DNA of 31,037 nucleotides from a virus (IMGVR_UViG_3300023251_000011:1-31037), one strand, 5' to 3'; counted from the first letter of the stretch, positions 6,856 through 14,983 are shown. Notes: generated by a model not told the origin, from the letters alone. Made by a program: numbers and translations.

Positions 6856-7526
6856 GAAACTTTTTTTTAATATGCCTTTGTGCTCTTGCTTTCTTGAGTT
6901 CATGCACACAATCAAATACAGACTTTAACACCGAAGAGGCTAACGAAGTCCTAGAAATAAAAACACTACTCGACAAGGCGGCAATTGAATTTCGAGCGCC
7001 TTCTTTGATCTTGACAGAAAGCGAAATCTCTCTCGCTCTCACAGGATCGCACCCGCTCGAAATTCAAGCCGACCGAGTAGAGTGCAATGATTACCCTTTT
7101 AAAAGAAGAGTTCAAGATTTGGTCGAGTATCAAGTTGACATCTTTACAATAGTAGGCGAAATATTGCCCGCTTTTGGTCAAGAGGTCGAGACGACTAACC
7201 CGCGAGACGTCTCTCAGAATGGCGTAATAGATATTAATGACCTAGGTACTCTTTTAGGTTATTTTGGCAACGAATTTGAACCCGTCTATTTTGATGAGGT
7301 CGAACTCATAGGCGGCGAGGTTTCGGGCTCTGGCGAATTTGCTAACTTTAGCGGCTCTCTAATTGTCGCGGGCGACACCTTAGAGATATTAAATTTATAT
7401 AAGGGCTCTAATTGCTTTGTTCAAGATTACGACTCTAGTACCTCAGCTTTTGACCAATGCAACAACGAAACGACTTTAACTTTTGCGACACCTTCGGGGG
7501 CCGTGAAATACACCTCAATAAATTAG
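6852..7526 (+). CDS. lipoprotein with EF-hand/dockerin-like loop
   Basis: The N-terminus MRNFFLICLCALAFLSSC is a clear signal peptide with a lipobox (LSSC, Cys18), so the mature protein should be lipid-anchored. At 119-130 DVSQNGVIDIND matches the EF-hand calcium loop: D1, S3, N5, G6, I8 and D12. It is followed by LGTLLGYFG, the dockerin-like continuation common in secreted Bacteroidetes proteins. The C-terminal part (about 145-224) is beta-rich with two cysteines in the last 40 residues. The length, 224 residues, is too large for a usual o-spanin. It is translationally coupled to the VRR-NUC gene. A surface role such as lysogenic conversion or superinfection exclusion is plausible; none is proven. 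Confidence 0.82.
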   Translation: MRNFFLICLCALAFLSSCTQSNTDFNTEEANEVLEIKTLLDKAAIEFRAPSLILTESEISLALTGSHPLEIQADRVECNDYPFKRRVQDLVEYQVDIFTIVGEILPAFGQEVETTNPRDVSQNGVIDINDLGTLLGYFGNEFEPVYFDEVELIGGEVSGSGEFANFSGSLIVAGDTLEILNLYKGSNCFVQDYDSSTSAFDQCNNETTLTFATPSGAVKYTSIN

Positions 7527-7528
7527 AC

Positions 7529-7783
7529 ATGAAAAAATTTTCAGACGTAAAAGAAGGCGATAATATAGAAGTCACAAAAGGGTTTTCTAAAAACGCAAAG
7601 CTTGACAAGGTAGTTAAGATACTAAAAACAAACTACAGTTTAAAAATAGAGCTTAAAAGCGGGCTCGCTTTTGTTACTTGCCGCGTCTCTCAGCATTTGA
7701 GCGAGTTTTTCACCTTTAGCACAAAAAACGGAAACTTCGCCTATAAGGTGCAACAACCCAAAACCAAAACCAAAACCAAATAA
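7529..7783 (+). CDS. hypothetical protein (84 aa)
   Basis: I chose ATG 7529 (MKKFSDVKEGDNIEVTKGFS), two bases after the lipoprotein stop. An upstream in-frame ATG at 7457 would put 24 poorly composed residues inside the lipoprotein gene. The start resembles a small beta-barrel (VKEGDNIEV...KLDKVVKIL) of the KOW/SH3-like size class; this is only an impression. The C-terminus is PKTKTKTK because a run of AAAACC repeats, the leader for the next gene, is embedded in its 3' end. No known family. Confidence 0.65.
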   Translation: MKKFSDVKEGDNIEVTKGFSKNAKLDKVVKILKTNYSLKIELKSGLAFVTCRVSQHLSEFFTFSTKNGNFAYKVQQPKTKTKTK

Positions 7784-7796
7784 AAAACCTCATCAC

Positions 7797-8171
7797 ATGC
7801 AAAACAGGATTATACAAAAGAAATCTCTAAACTATATTTTTGAGATTGTAAATTATTTATATTTCAGCCTTGAGTTAGATCAAGCGATCGAAGTCGTTAA
7901 GCTCAGAAAGGAACCTAATAAAGACATGTTCGCGGCCGCTCTGGATTTCATTATCGACCGAAACCTCACCTTTCTCGGGGCCTTTTCTATACGGTACACC
8001 GATGAGACTCGCACCGCAATTAAAAAGATACCTCACTTTCTAGCTAAAGAGGTTGAGGGCGTCAGAATGGATAAACACTTAATGCCGTTCGACTTTAAAC
8101 TCTCGAAAGATAAAAAGCCCTTAGTAGTGGGCGAAAAATATATCAAACTTTTTGACTATGGCAACTCCTAA
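7797..8171 (+). CDS. hypothetical protein (124 aa)
   Basis: Unrecognised soluble protein, 124 residues, mixed helix and strand (KKSLNYIFEIVNYLYFSLEL near the N-terminus). No catalytic motif or membrane span was seen. It is preceded by the (AAAACC)n leader in the previous gene and overlaps the small terminase gene by 14 bases, which places it at the head of the packaging cluster. It could be a packaging or transcription accessory factor; I cannot tell which. Confidence 0.65.
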   Translation: MQNRIIQKKSLNYIFEIVNYLYFSLELDQAIEVVKLRKEPNKDMFAAALDFIIDRNLTFLGAFSIRYTDETRTAIKKIPHFLAKEVEGVRMDKHLMPFDFKLSKDKKPLVVGEKYIKLFDYGNS

Positions 8172-8586
8172 AAAAGAACCTTATAAGCTCGCCGAGATGT
8201 ACCGATTCGGTATTGTCACGGGCCGACCGCCTAAGTTTAACACGCCAAAGGCTATGAGTACAAAGATCAACTTATACTTTAAACATTGCGATGATGTACT
8301 TAAACCCCCGACAATCACGGGTTTAAGTTTGTTTTGTGGCTTTTCAGATAGGCGAAGCTTTTACGATTATCAAGACGACAAGCCCGAGTTTTCACACGTA
8401 ACGCGCGCGGCTCGCACCGTTATCGCTAACTTTCATGAAATAAATGTCGCAACTAGCGACAAGCCTCAAGGGTCTATTTTCATGCTTAAAAATTTCGGGT
8501 TTTCAGATACTCAGACAATCGAGCATAAAGGCAAGGCCGAAGTGCGCCAGACGTTCAAAATCGGCAAGACTATAATCGAATTTTAA
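8158..8586 (+). CDS. terS: terminase small subunit
   Basis: This DNA-recognition subunit of the packaging motor is 142 residues from ATG 8158 (MATPKKEPYKLAEMYRFG). A TTG two codons upstream is less likely. Residues 52-75 (TITGLSLFCGFSDRRSFYDY) form the helix-turn-helix typical of small terminases of the DNA-packaging gp3 type. They are followed by a helical oligomerisation region and the common SIFMLKNFGFSDTQ segment (106-119). The large subunit follows after one tiny gene, the usual order. Assignment is from motif pattern plus context. Confidence 0.85.
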   Translation: MATPKKEPYKLAEMYRFGIVTGRPPKFNTPKAMSTKINLYFKHCDDVLKPPTITGLSLFCGFSDRRSFYDYQDDKPEFSHVTRAARTVIANFHEINVATSDKPQGSIFMLKNFGFSDTQTIEHKGKAEVRQTFKIGKTIIEF

Positions 8587-8596
8587 TAACCCCACC

Positions 8597-8734
8597 ATGA
8601 AAAAAACGATCAAAGTAAAAGTAGGGAATAGAGTCTTTGAGGGGGTTGTGCCTTTAGAGTACGAAGAGACGGCGAGCAGCAAAGTCAAAGGCCTAGCTAT
8701 TGAGCCGCTGACTAAAAAAGCATCTCAAAACTAA
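8597..8734 (+). CDS. tiny hypothetical protein (45 aa)
   Basis: A 45-codon frame (MKKTIKVKVGNRVFEGVVPL...) lies between the terminase genes, starting ten bases after the small subunit stop behind an ACCCCACC leader and ending 17 bases before the large subunit. It fills a gap that would otherwise be an unusual 165 bases in this compact region. The N-terminal half looks like a beta-hairpin. No family recognised; short enough to be called with caution. Confidence 0.5.
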   Translation: MKKTIKVKVGNRVFEGVVPLEYEETASSKVKGLAIEPLTKKASQN

Positions 8735-8751
8735 CAACAGACGCTTGACGC

Positions 8752-10176
8752 ATGAGTACACCCGAAACGCAACTCTTATTTGATCCGTTCCCAAAGCAAT
8801 TGGAATTCTTAGAGAAAGCGCTCGACAAAGTGGCTGAGCTTGTTATTTACGGTGGGGCGATTAGAGGGGGCAAGACGTTCGTATCTCTGGGCGCGTTAGT
8901 CGTTCTTTGCAAAATGTACCCAAATAGCCGTTGGGCAATCGTCAGAAAAGACCTACCAACGCTAAAAAGGAACATATTACCACCATTTAGAAAGATTGCG
9001 CCAAATAGTTTTTTAAAGGGTGGTTCGTTTGATAATGCATACAACCAAGCCGATCAAGTAGTCACGTTTAACAACGGCTCTCAAGTCATTCTATTTGCAG
9101 AAAATTACTCCCAAGATAAAGAGCTCAACCGTTGGAAGGGGCTCGAGGTTAACGGCTTTTTGCTCGAAGAGTGCAACGAATTGCAAGAGGAATCTTTTTA
9201 CAAGGCAATCGAGCGGGCCGGCACTTGGATCTTACCGAGCGGCCAAATTCAGCCACCATCTAAAATATTAATGACTTGCAACCCCTCGCAAAACTGGGTT
9301 AAAACGACCCTATACGACCCCGCGCAAAACAACGCCTTGCCAGACTGTTGGCACTACATACAAGCCCGAATTTTTGACAACCCTTTCATGCCTAAGTCTT
9401 ATATTGAGGGGCTTAAAAGGTTGCCTAAAAATCAATATCAAGTTTTTGTTTTGGGTAATTGGAATATAAAGCTCAAAAACGGGGCCGAGTTCTATCACAA
9501 ATTCAATGTAGATACTAATATCGGGCCCGCGAAGTACAACCCCGCCTTGCCTCTTCATATTTCTTTTGACGAAAACGTAAACCCTTATTTGCCGGCGACT
9601 ATATGGCAAGGCGAAGGTTTGAACGTCTGGCAAATAGATGAGATAGCGCTCAAGAAGCCCCACAATAAGATAAAAAGCGTATGTAACGAGCTCGGGCGGC
9701 GTTATAAATTCCATTCTGGCGGCGTTTTTGTTTATGGAGATGCCACCTCGAGAAAAGACGACACCAAGATCGAGCACGGCATGAACTTCTTTAATTTGGC
9801 CTTGCGATACCTTGCGAAATTCAGACCTACTAAAAGAGTGCCTAAAAGTAACCCGAGTGTGATCATGAGAGGCAACTTTATAAATGCTTTATTTGAGGGC
9901 GAGATTGACGGCGCGAGCGCTTTAATAGGAGAAAAAAACGAGCTCACAATCGGAGACATGACCAACGTATTAGAAGATAGTGACGGTAAAAAGTTAAAAA
10001 TAAAGGTAAAAGACGCAAAAACGGGCGTAACTTTCGAGCCTTGGGGCCACCTTTCGGACGCGAACGACTATTTTTTAACATGGTATTTTAAGGCTCAGTT
10101 TCGCGCCTATCAAGGTAGCGCGAGCCTTGAGGCTCCTAGAACAGTAAAAAAGAGAGTTATAAAAAGAACTTATTGA
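8752..10176 (+). CDS. terL: terminase large subunit
   Basis: This is the ATP-driven packaging motor and headful/site nuclease. The ATPase domain shows a Walker-A-like GGAIRGGKT (34-42), Walker B FLLEEC (136-141, E139/E140) and coupling motif MTCNPS (174-179). The C-terminal RNase-H-like nuclease domain has its expected acidic residues at D273 (HISFDENV), E297 (QIDEIAL) and D330 (VYGDATS), with a late Asp in HLSDANDYF. At 474 residues it is normal for Terminase_3/6-like families. It docks on the portal encoded two genes downstream. Confidence 0.95.
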   Translation: MSTPETQLLFDPFPKQLEFLEKALDKVAELVIYGGAIRGGKTFVSLGALVVLCKMYPNSRWAIVRKDLPTLKRNILPPFRKIAPNSFLKGGSFDNAYNQADQVVTFNNGSQVILFAENYSQDKELNRWKGLEVNGFLLEECNELQEESFYKAIERAGTWILPSGQIQPPSKILMTCNPSQNWVKTTLYDPAQNNALPDCWHYIQARIFDNPFMPKSYIEGLKRLPKNQYQVFVLGNWNIKLKNGAEFYHKFNVDTNIGPAKYNPALPLHISFDENVNPYLPATIWQGEGLNVWQIDEIALKKPHNKIKSVCNELGRRYKFHSGGVFVYGDATSRKDDTKIEHGMNFFNLALRYLAKFRPTKRVPKSNPSVIMRGNFINALFEGEIDGASALIGEKNELTIGDMTNVLEDSDGKKLKIKVKDAKTGVTFEPWGHLSDANDYFLTWYFKAQFRAYQGSASLEAPRTVKKRVIKRTY

Positions 10177-10177
10177 C

Positions 10178-10888
10178 ATGAATTTTATACTAAAGCACGA
10201 CCTTCTTACTAAGATAAAGGCCCAAGAGCTTACAATCTTAACTGAGGACACTCAAAACCCCGCGCAAGAGTTGTTCACCTCAATAGAGGCCGCGCAAAAG
10301 GAGTTAAAAAGCTATATTTCGCACCGTCATGACGTTGCTCTCGCTATGCCTTCGGTTTGGTATTACAACACCAACGAGCCCAGAGCTACGGGCGACCTTG
10401 TTGTCGTTTATACTGAAAACCCCTACAATGCCGCTACTACTTACGCCGTTGACGCCTTAGTAATTGAGCCAGAAACGGGCCGCGTGTACATGTCAATAAA
10501 TAGCGGAAACGTGGGCAATGCCTTGTCTGAGGTTCTAAAGTGGGCCCCCTTGGGCTATAATTATAACTTTTATAGGAGCCTTTCAGACGATAACGAAGAC
10601 CCTGTCACAACAACGACAAGTTGGTCGCCTGTTGGGTTAGACCCGCGAGACTCCTTACTTAAACGCATGTTAATTGATCTCACTCTCTACGACCTACATG
10701 CGAGAATAAAGCCGCGCCAGATACCAGAGCACCGGATCCAATTGCGAGACGATACGATCAAACTATTAAGAGACGCGGCCGACCCGCGCAAAAATATAAC
10801 TCTCGATTTACCACTAATAGACCACGGCACAAAGTCGGGCGTTGACTTGACTTTCGGAGGTAATACAAAAACAACTCATAGTTACTAA
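10178..10888 (+). CDS. Mu gp36-like (DUF1320) head-tail connector with an insert
   Basis: The C-terminal part (about 152-212: DPRDSLLKRMLIDLTLYDLH...LRDDTIKLLRDAADPRKNITL) matches the helical DUF1320/gp36 head-completion family. The N-terminal 55 residues supply its first helices. In between, about 60-150 is an inserted beta-rich stretch (TGDLVVVYTENPYNAATTYA...GRVYMSINSGNVG...KWAPLG). Its spacing of Tyr/Val, GRVY and W.P recalls small carbohydrate-binding-type modules (ChtBD3-like). Mu gp36 lacks such an insert. The position between terminase and portal differs from Mu, where gp36 follows the capsid gene. Family call moderate; the insert's nature is inferred. Confidence 0.72.
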   Translation: MNFILKHDLLTKIKAQELTILTEDTQNPAQELFTSIEAAQKELKSYISHRHDVALAMPSVWYYNTNEPRATGDLVVVYTENPYNAATTYAVDALVIEPETGRVYMSINSGNVGNALSEVLKWAPLGYNYNFYRSLSDDNEDPVTTTTSWSPVGLDPRDSLLKRMLIDLTLYDLHARIKPRQIPEHRIQLRDDTIKLLRDAADPRKNITLDLPLIDHGTKSGVDLTFGGNTKTTHSY

Positions 10889-10891
10889 GCC

Positions 10892-12178
10892 ATGAAAATA
10901 CCATTTACAGACGTTAGCATTAATTTCGGCAAAGTCCAAAATAAAGACAGGAAACGCCGCGACATGTCCGACATTATCGAGAGAATTAAAAAAACTCAGT
11001 TAATTAGGGCCCGCGAAGACGTTAAGAAGTGGCGAGACGCTTTAAACCGTGCCGAGAGCCACCATTTGCCAGACCGAACCGACTTAATACGGATATTTAA
11101 AGACATCACTCTTGACGCCCACCTCTCAAGTCTAATGACTACGATCATACTAAAAACGACCTCATCGCCTTTTTTTATAGAGGACGAAAACGGCGAAATT
11201 GACGAAGATGCAACCGCCACTTTTAAAAAGAAATGGTTCAGAGACTTTACAAAGCACGTAGTCGAGGCCCCTTTATACGGCTTTTCTCTGGTGCAATTTG
11301 GCGATATAATGGGCTCGGCGTTTAAAAATACCGAGTTAGTGCCGCGCGAATACATAGTACCGGAAAAAAGAGCAGTAAAAAAGCATCTTTATCAGTCTGG
11401 GCAAGATCTTACCTACTTTGACGATAGGCCCTTCGATTTGTGGACTATCTTCATACATGATAAATACGATTTAGGTCTATTAACTAAGGCCGCGCCTTTG
11501 GTTATATGGAAAAAAAACGTCCTCGGAGCGTGGAGTGAGGCGGCCGAGCTTTTCGGTATGCCTATTAGAGTAGGTAAAACGGACATAAATAACCCGATCG
11601 CTTACAAAAACATGACCGACATGCTAGAGAATATGGGCTCGGCGGCTTGGGCGGTCATGGATTCAGACGATGAGATCGACCTCAAAGAGATCACAAAGTC
11701 AGATTATTACAATGTTTACGACCGCTTGATCGACCGCGTAAATTCAGAGCTTAGCAAATTAATTTTAGGCCAAACAATGTCAAGCGACAACGGGAGCTCT
11801 AAAAGTCAAGCCGAGGTGCATGAGAGAGTACTAGACGACTATATTAGCGCGAGCAAGATGCTAGTTGCTGACGTTGTTAACGATCAATTAATTCCTTTAA
11901 TGGTTCGCCATGGAATGATAAAAGAGGGCCTAAAATACAGGCAAGACAACGAAGAGAAAATAAATATAAAAGCCCGCTTTGACATGGTTAATTCCATGCA
12001 GAAATGGACGGGCGCAAAGGTTCCTATTGACTACATTGTCGAGACTTTCGGAATACCACTAGAAGAGGTCGAAGCCCTTACAATCGAAACAACAGACCCA
12101 ACAGACCCCGAAGAGATCGAGAGCGTAATGCCTACAATAAAAGACTTGTACAACGAGATAAACGGACACAGTCACTAA
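10892..12178 (+). CDS. portal protein, Mu gp29-like (DUF935)
   Basis: This 428-residue portal forms the dodecameric DNA gateway at the capsid vertex. Diagnostic DUF935 features are the basic, helical N-terminal region, APLYGFSLVQFGDI (126-139), and the C-terminal LGQTMSSDNGSSKSQAEVH segment leading into ADVVNDQLIPLMVRHG. Length is slightly shorter than Mu gp29 (about 510), as in other Bacteroidetes relatives. It is followed without a gap by the MuF gene (stop TAA 12176-12178, ATG 12179). Confidence 0.93.
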   Translation: MKIPFTDVSINFGKVQNKDRKRRDMSDIIERIKKTQLIRAREDVKKWRDALNRAESHHLPDRTDLIRIFKDITLDAHLSSLMTTIILKTTSSPFFIEDENGEIDEDATATFKKKWFRDFTKHVVEAPLYGFSLVQFGDIMGSAFKNTELVPREYIVPEKRAVKKHLYQSGQDLTYFDDRPFDLWTIFIHDKYDLGLLTKAAPLVIWKKNVLGAWSEAAELFGMPIRVGKTDINNPIAYKNMTDMLENMGSAAWAVMDSDDEIDLKEITKSDYYNVYDRLIDRVNSELSKLILGQTMSSDNGSSKSQAEVHERVLDDYISASKMLVADVVNDQLIPLMVRHGMIKEGLKYRQDNEEKINIKARFDMVNSMQKWTGAKVPIDYIVETFGIPLEEVEALTIETTDPTDPEEIESVMPTIKDLYNEINGHSH

Positions 12179-13729
12179 ATGCCGGATAAAATAACATACA
12201 ACAGGCGGCAATTAAACAATCTTTTAAAAGGCGTTTTCGGTGGCTCTTTTACGCCCTCAAGCTTGCCTTTGGACTTGCACGAGGCTACTATAAAAACTTT
12301 AAGCGAGGGCGTTGCTCGTGGTTTTGGGTCTGGCAAGCTCACGAATGAAGTGAGCGAGCTTTTTGAGCACTTCGACCATAATGTCGCGGTTTTCTCAGCG
12401 GCAAAAACTCACCAACAAATTAACGACATGTCTCGCGCTCTTATAGACCCAAGTACGGGGCTAAAGAGATCGTTTTCGGAGTTCAAAGCTAGCGCAAACG
12501 AGGTTTTTGATCAATACAACTCTAATTGGTTACGTACTGAGTACCGAACGGCCGTAAATCAAGGTCTAGGGGCTAAGCAATGGATTGAGTTTTCAAAAGA
12601 TAAAGACTCTTTTCCTGTATTGAGGTATCAAACGGCAAACGATGAGCGAGTGAGAAAAGAACACTCGAGCTTAGATAATATCGTGAGACATATAGACGAC
12701 CCCTTTTGGCTTAAATGGTTCCCTCCTAACGGTTGGAATTGCCGTTGTGATGTTACTCAGCACGAAGCTGACGAGTTAAAATTGACGAGCGACAAAGGGC
12801 TCGCCGGTATTCAAGACCCGAGCGCTCTATTTAAAGGAAACCCCGCTTTAGATAAGGTTATTTTTGACCCAGATCACCCCTATATTTCGAAAGTTGCCGA
12901 AAGGTTCCACGTTTTAAGGGCTAACAACTTTAATTTGCCTGTACCTCCTTTACCTAAGACGGCGAAAAAAGTTAGAAAAGCTAAAAAAACCATAGTTAAA
13001 AAAGATCCGGTAATAATCAAGCCGAAGCACTTGGAAATGGAGCCGGACGAGTTAAAAGACATTGCGGGTGTCAAGATGAGTAAGGAGTTTTGGCCTTTGT
13101 TTAAAGAAAAGGTGCCCATAGTGGTGGCGGCTAAGGGTAAGGGGTCGTTTCATAGAGCGGGCACCGTTCACATTGCCAACTCGAAGAGAAACCCGAAAGG
13201 GTCGCCTAGAATGAAGCAACTAATATCTCATGAATTCGGTCACGCTTTCCACTACCAACACAATATGTTAAGGCCTTATCAGAAAGTAGACGAAGACTTT
13301 GAGGAATTTTTCACACGACACCAAAAGGACACGTTCGGGCGAGGTCGAAGAGACAAGGCCGGCAAGGCTATAAGGTTAAAAATAGACTCTTGGAATAAAC
13401 GCCCTACAATGGAAGCTTTTAACTTGCATAATGCCGAGTTAAAAGAAGTCGCCGAGGCGGCGGGCTTAGATTTCTCGTCAGAAATTTGCAATGAGATGAT
13501 CTTGACTTGTGCCGACACGGTGGGCGCCATGACTATGGGCCGCCGTGGCTATGGTCATAGCGAAGCATATTACAAGAGAGCGGGCGGCTATGGCGGGCGG
13601 GTTGAGGTTTTTGCTCACATGTTTGAGGTAAATAATTATAGAGAAAACCCTTTTATAACGCATTTTTTTCCAGACTATGCCGCTGAGCTCGAGATATTAT
13701 ACAAAACTTTAACGGATAAAGTGAAATAA
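12179..13729 (+). CDS. MuF minor head protein fused to a HExxH zincin-like domain
   Basis: Residues about 75-205 are a Mu F/gp30 head morphogenesis domain, ending in the hallmark WNCRC (186-190) after DERVRKEHSSLDNIV. A Lys-rich linker (about 258-280, KTAKKVRKAKKTIVKK) follows. Residues about 290-516 form a separate domain with SHEFGHAFHYQH at 350-361, an HExxH zinc-metallopeptidase motif (H351, E352, H355). A later RVEVFAHMFE (474-483) could give the third ligand (E476). MuF proteins are injected or capsid-associated, and in many prophages they carry C-terminal toxin or enzyme domains. Here the cargo would be a metallopeptidase, acting either in head maturation or as an effector delivered with DNA. 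The fusion is seen directly; its role is inferred. Confidence 0.9.
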   Translation: MPDKITYNRRQLNNLLKGVFGGSFTPSSLPLDLHEATIKTLSEGVARGFGSGKLTNEVSELFEHFDHNVAVFSAAKTHQQINDMSRALIDPSTGLKRSFSEFKASANEVFDQYNSNWLRTEYRTAVNQGLGAKQWIEFSKDKDSFPVLRYQTANDERVRKEHSSLDNIVRHIDDPFWLKWFPPNGWNCRCDVTQHEADELKLTSDKGLAGIQDPSALFKGNPALDKVIFDPDHPYISKVAERFHVLRANNFNLPVPPLPKTAKKVRKAKKTIVKKDPVIIKPKHLEMEPDELKDIAGVKMSKEFWPLFKEKVPIVVAAKGKGSFHRAGTVHIANSKRNPKGSPRMKQLISHEFGHAFHYQHNMLRPYQKVDEDFEEFFTRHQKDTFGRGRRDKAGKAIRLKIDSWNKRPTMEAFNLHNAELKEVAEAAGLDFSSEICNEMILTCADTVGAMTMGRRGYGHSEAYYKRAGGYGGRVEVFAHMFEVNNYRENPFITHFFPDYAAELEILYKTLTDKVK

Positions 13730-13938
13730 TGACAAACAACAACGAATTAAATAAAGCCCTATTCGCTTACTTTGATAAGCACCCTAATGCCGAAAGCCCT
13801 CTCGATCACATTGCCTTTTTTGGGGTCGATGAGCTCTTGACTATAATGCAAAAGGCTAACGGGCGATTTATTAAATTTACCGAGGACAAAACCCAAGGGC
13901 AACAAGATAACGCTCCTATGACATTTAAATATGAGTAA
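13729..13938 (+). CDS. small hypothetical protein (69 aa)
   Basis: Unrecognised, acidic, 69 residues, begins MTNNNELNKALFAYFDKHPN. It starts on the last base of the MuF stop (TAATG) and overlaps the next gene by 8 bases. Strict coupling to MuF makes a partner, chaperone or immunity role for the MuF C-terminal domain worth considering. The sequence itself offers no further clue. Confidence 0.65.
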   Translation: MTNNNELNKALFAYFDKHPNAESPLDHIAFFGVDELLTIMQKANGRFIKFTEDKTQGQQDNAPMTFKYE

Positions 13939-14365
13939 AAGAAGAGGCAAACAAATAGACTTTGATAAAATAAACCGAAATCTCGATAAAATGGCCGAGA
14001 GGTTGCCGAGAATTGCGGGCGTTTATATGCTTAACCATTCAAAAAAAGCCTTTAGAGAACAAGGCTTTACAGACAATGCGCTCAAGCCTTGGGCTAAGAG
14101 ATCCACTAAGAACAGAGCCGACAAAAATACCAACAAATCGAGGGCTATTCTTATAGACTCGGGCAATTTAAAGCGATCTTTGAGAATAAGAAAGGCCAAT
14201 TTTAGAGAGGTCATTGTCGGATCTTACGGCATGAGTTACGCCTCTAGGCACAACAGGGGCTTGAAAGGCATGCCAGAGCGTAAATTTGTCGGGCGGTCTA
14301 AGGTCTTGAATGACAAAATAGAAAAGTTAGTGTTTAAAGAGTTTAAAAAAGCTATTGAGCCATGA
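13931..14365 (+). CDS. phage virion morphogenesis protein (Mu gpG / P2 gpS-like tail completion)
   Basis: This basic protein of 144 residues has the Phage_tail_S/virion morphogenesis signature: ILIDSGNLKRSLRI (about 75-88), VIVGSYGMSYASRHNRG (about 95-111) and MPERKFVGRS (about 114-123). These proteins act in tail completion and head-tail joining. It overlaps its neighbours at both ends (ATGA at 14362-14365). Confidence 0.88.
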   Translation: MSKRRGKQIDFDKINRNLDKMAERLPRIAGVYMLNHSKKAFREQGFTDNALKPWAKRSTKNRADKNTNKSRAILIDSGNLKRSLRIRKANFREVIVGSYGMSYASRHNRGLKGMPERKFVGRSKVLNDKIEKLVFKEFKKAIEP

Positions 14366-14853
14366 GTAAAATAATATTATACAACAAGATAAAAGAACAT
14401 ATTAACGCGGTTGAGGGTTTCAAGTGCTTCGGCCTGTATAATGGGCAATTTGATCGCGAGATAGATGAGGACGTTTTGACCTATCCGGCCGTTTTCGTTT
14501 CTTTTGGGTCTATAGAGTGGGCCAACGTCTTAGGGTCTGTTAAAAACTTGCAAGAGGGTTTAATCGAGGTAGAATTGCGCGTTGGGTTTAAGAGACTAGA
14601 CAAAGACAACGAGGGCACTCTCTCAGAAATAGATAAGTTATTTGTGGCCCTCGAGGCTTTCGGAGACGATGAGTTCGACCCGCTTAGACGGGTTCGCGAT
14701 ACTCAAGACACTAACTACAACAACCTTGAAGAGTGGATCTTGACCTTTAGAACGATATTAAGAGACACGCAAGCCACAATGACAGGCACCCAAACGCACA
14801 CAATAACGAGTTTAGACGCCCGAACCGACTCGACTATCTCAACAGACGTTTGA
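14362..14853 (+). CDS. probable tail terminator / Mu gp37-like protein
   Basis: This 163-residue protein has the layout of tail-terminator proteins: an N-terminal helix (NKIKEHINAVEGFKCFGLYN), an edge strand with TYPAVFVSFGSIEW, a central strand LIEVELRVGF, and a helix DKLFVALEAFGDDEFDPL before a final strand (EWILTFRTIL). Position directly after the virion morphogenesis gene matches Mu gp37 order. Homology is by architecture and synteny only. Confidence 0.6.
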   Translation: MSKIILYNKIKEHINAVEGFKCFGLYNGQFDREIDEDVLTYPAVFVSFGSIEWANVLGSVKNLQEGLIEVELRVGFKRLDKDNEGTLSEIDKLFVALEAFGDDEFDPLRRVRDTQDTNYNNLEEWILTFRTILRDTQATMTGTQTHTITSLDARTDSTISTDV

Positions 14854-14951
14854 CTCTATTTTTGTCGTATATTGCGCCCTTCATGTATAGACTTTCCTAG
14901 CGTTTTGTGATGAGGACGTTTTGAATTTGATTAATTTTGGTTAATTAGTAT
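14854..14951 (+). promoter_or_regulatory. promoter-like motif in gap before the accessory island
   Basis: The gap contains TTTGACTCTATTTTTGTCG followed by TATATTGCG (14868-14876). This resembles the TTGA...TTTTTTCGTCT-TATATTTGCG block upstream of the tail chaperone gene at 20765-20789, both near the Bacteroidetes TAnnTTTG -7 consensus. Spacing from TTTG to TATATTG is 15 bases, shorter than the usual 19-21, so confidence is low. It could drive the two membrane protein genes, but the terminator at 14952 lies between. Confidence 0.3.
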
Positions 14952-14983
14952 AAAAAGGGCTTTTCAGTAGGCCCTTTTTATTT
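14952..14983 (+). terminator. rho-independent terminator after the first head gene block
   Basis: AAAAAGGGC (14952-14960) pairs with GCCCTTTTT (14971-14979) around a 10-base loop, followed by ATTT. It sits about 98 bases after the gp37-like gene and 18 bases before the first membrane protein gene, separating the head block from the accessory island. Confidence 0.8.

Noticed and set aside
7457-7528. Longer start for the 84-residue gene
   Set aside because: Lies inside the lipoprotein gene in another frame; ATG 7529 directly follows its stop with better context.
9310-9777. 155-residue minus-strand frame under the large terminase gene
   Set aside because: Antisense shadow of a clearly functional terminase; no family features.
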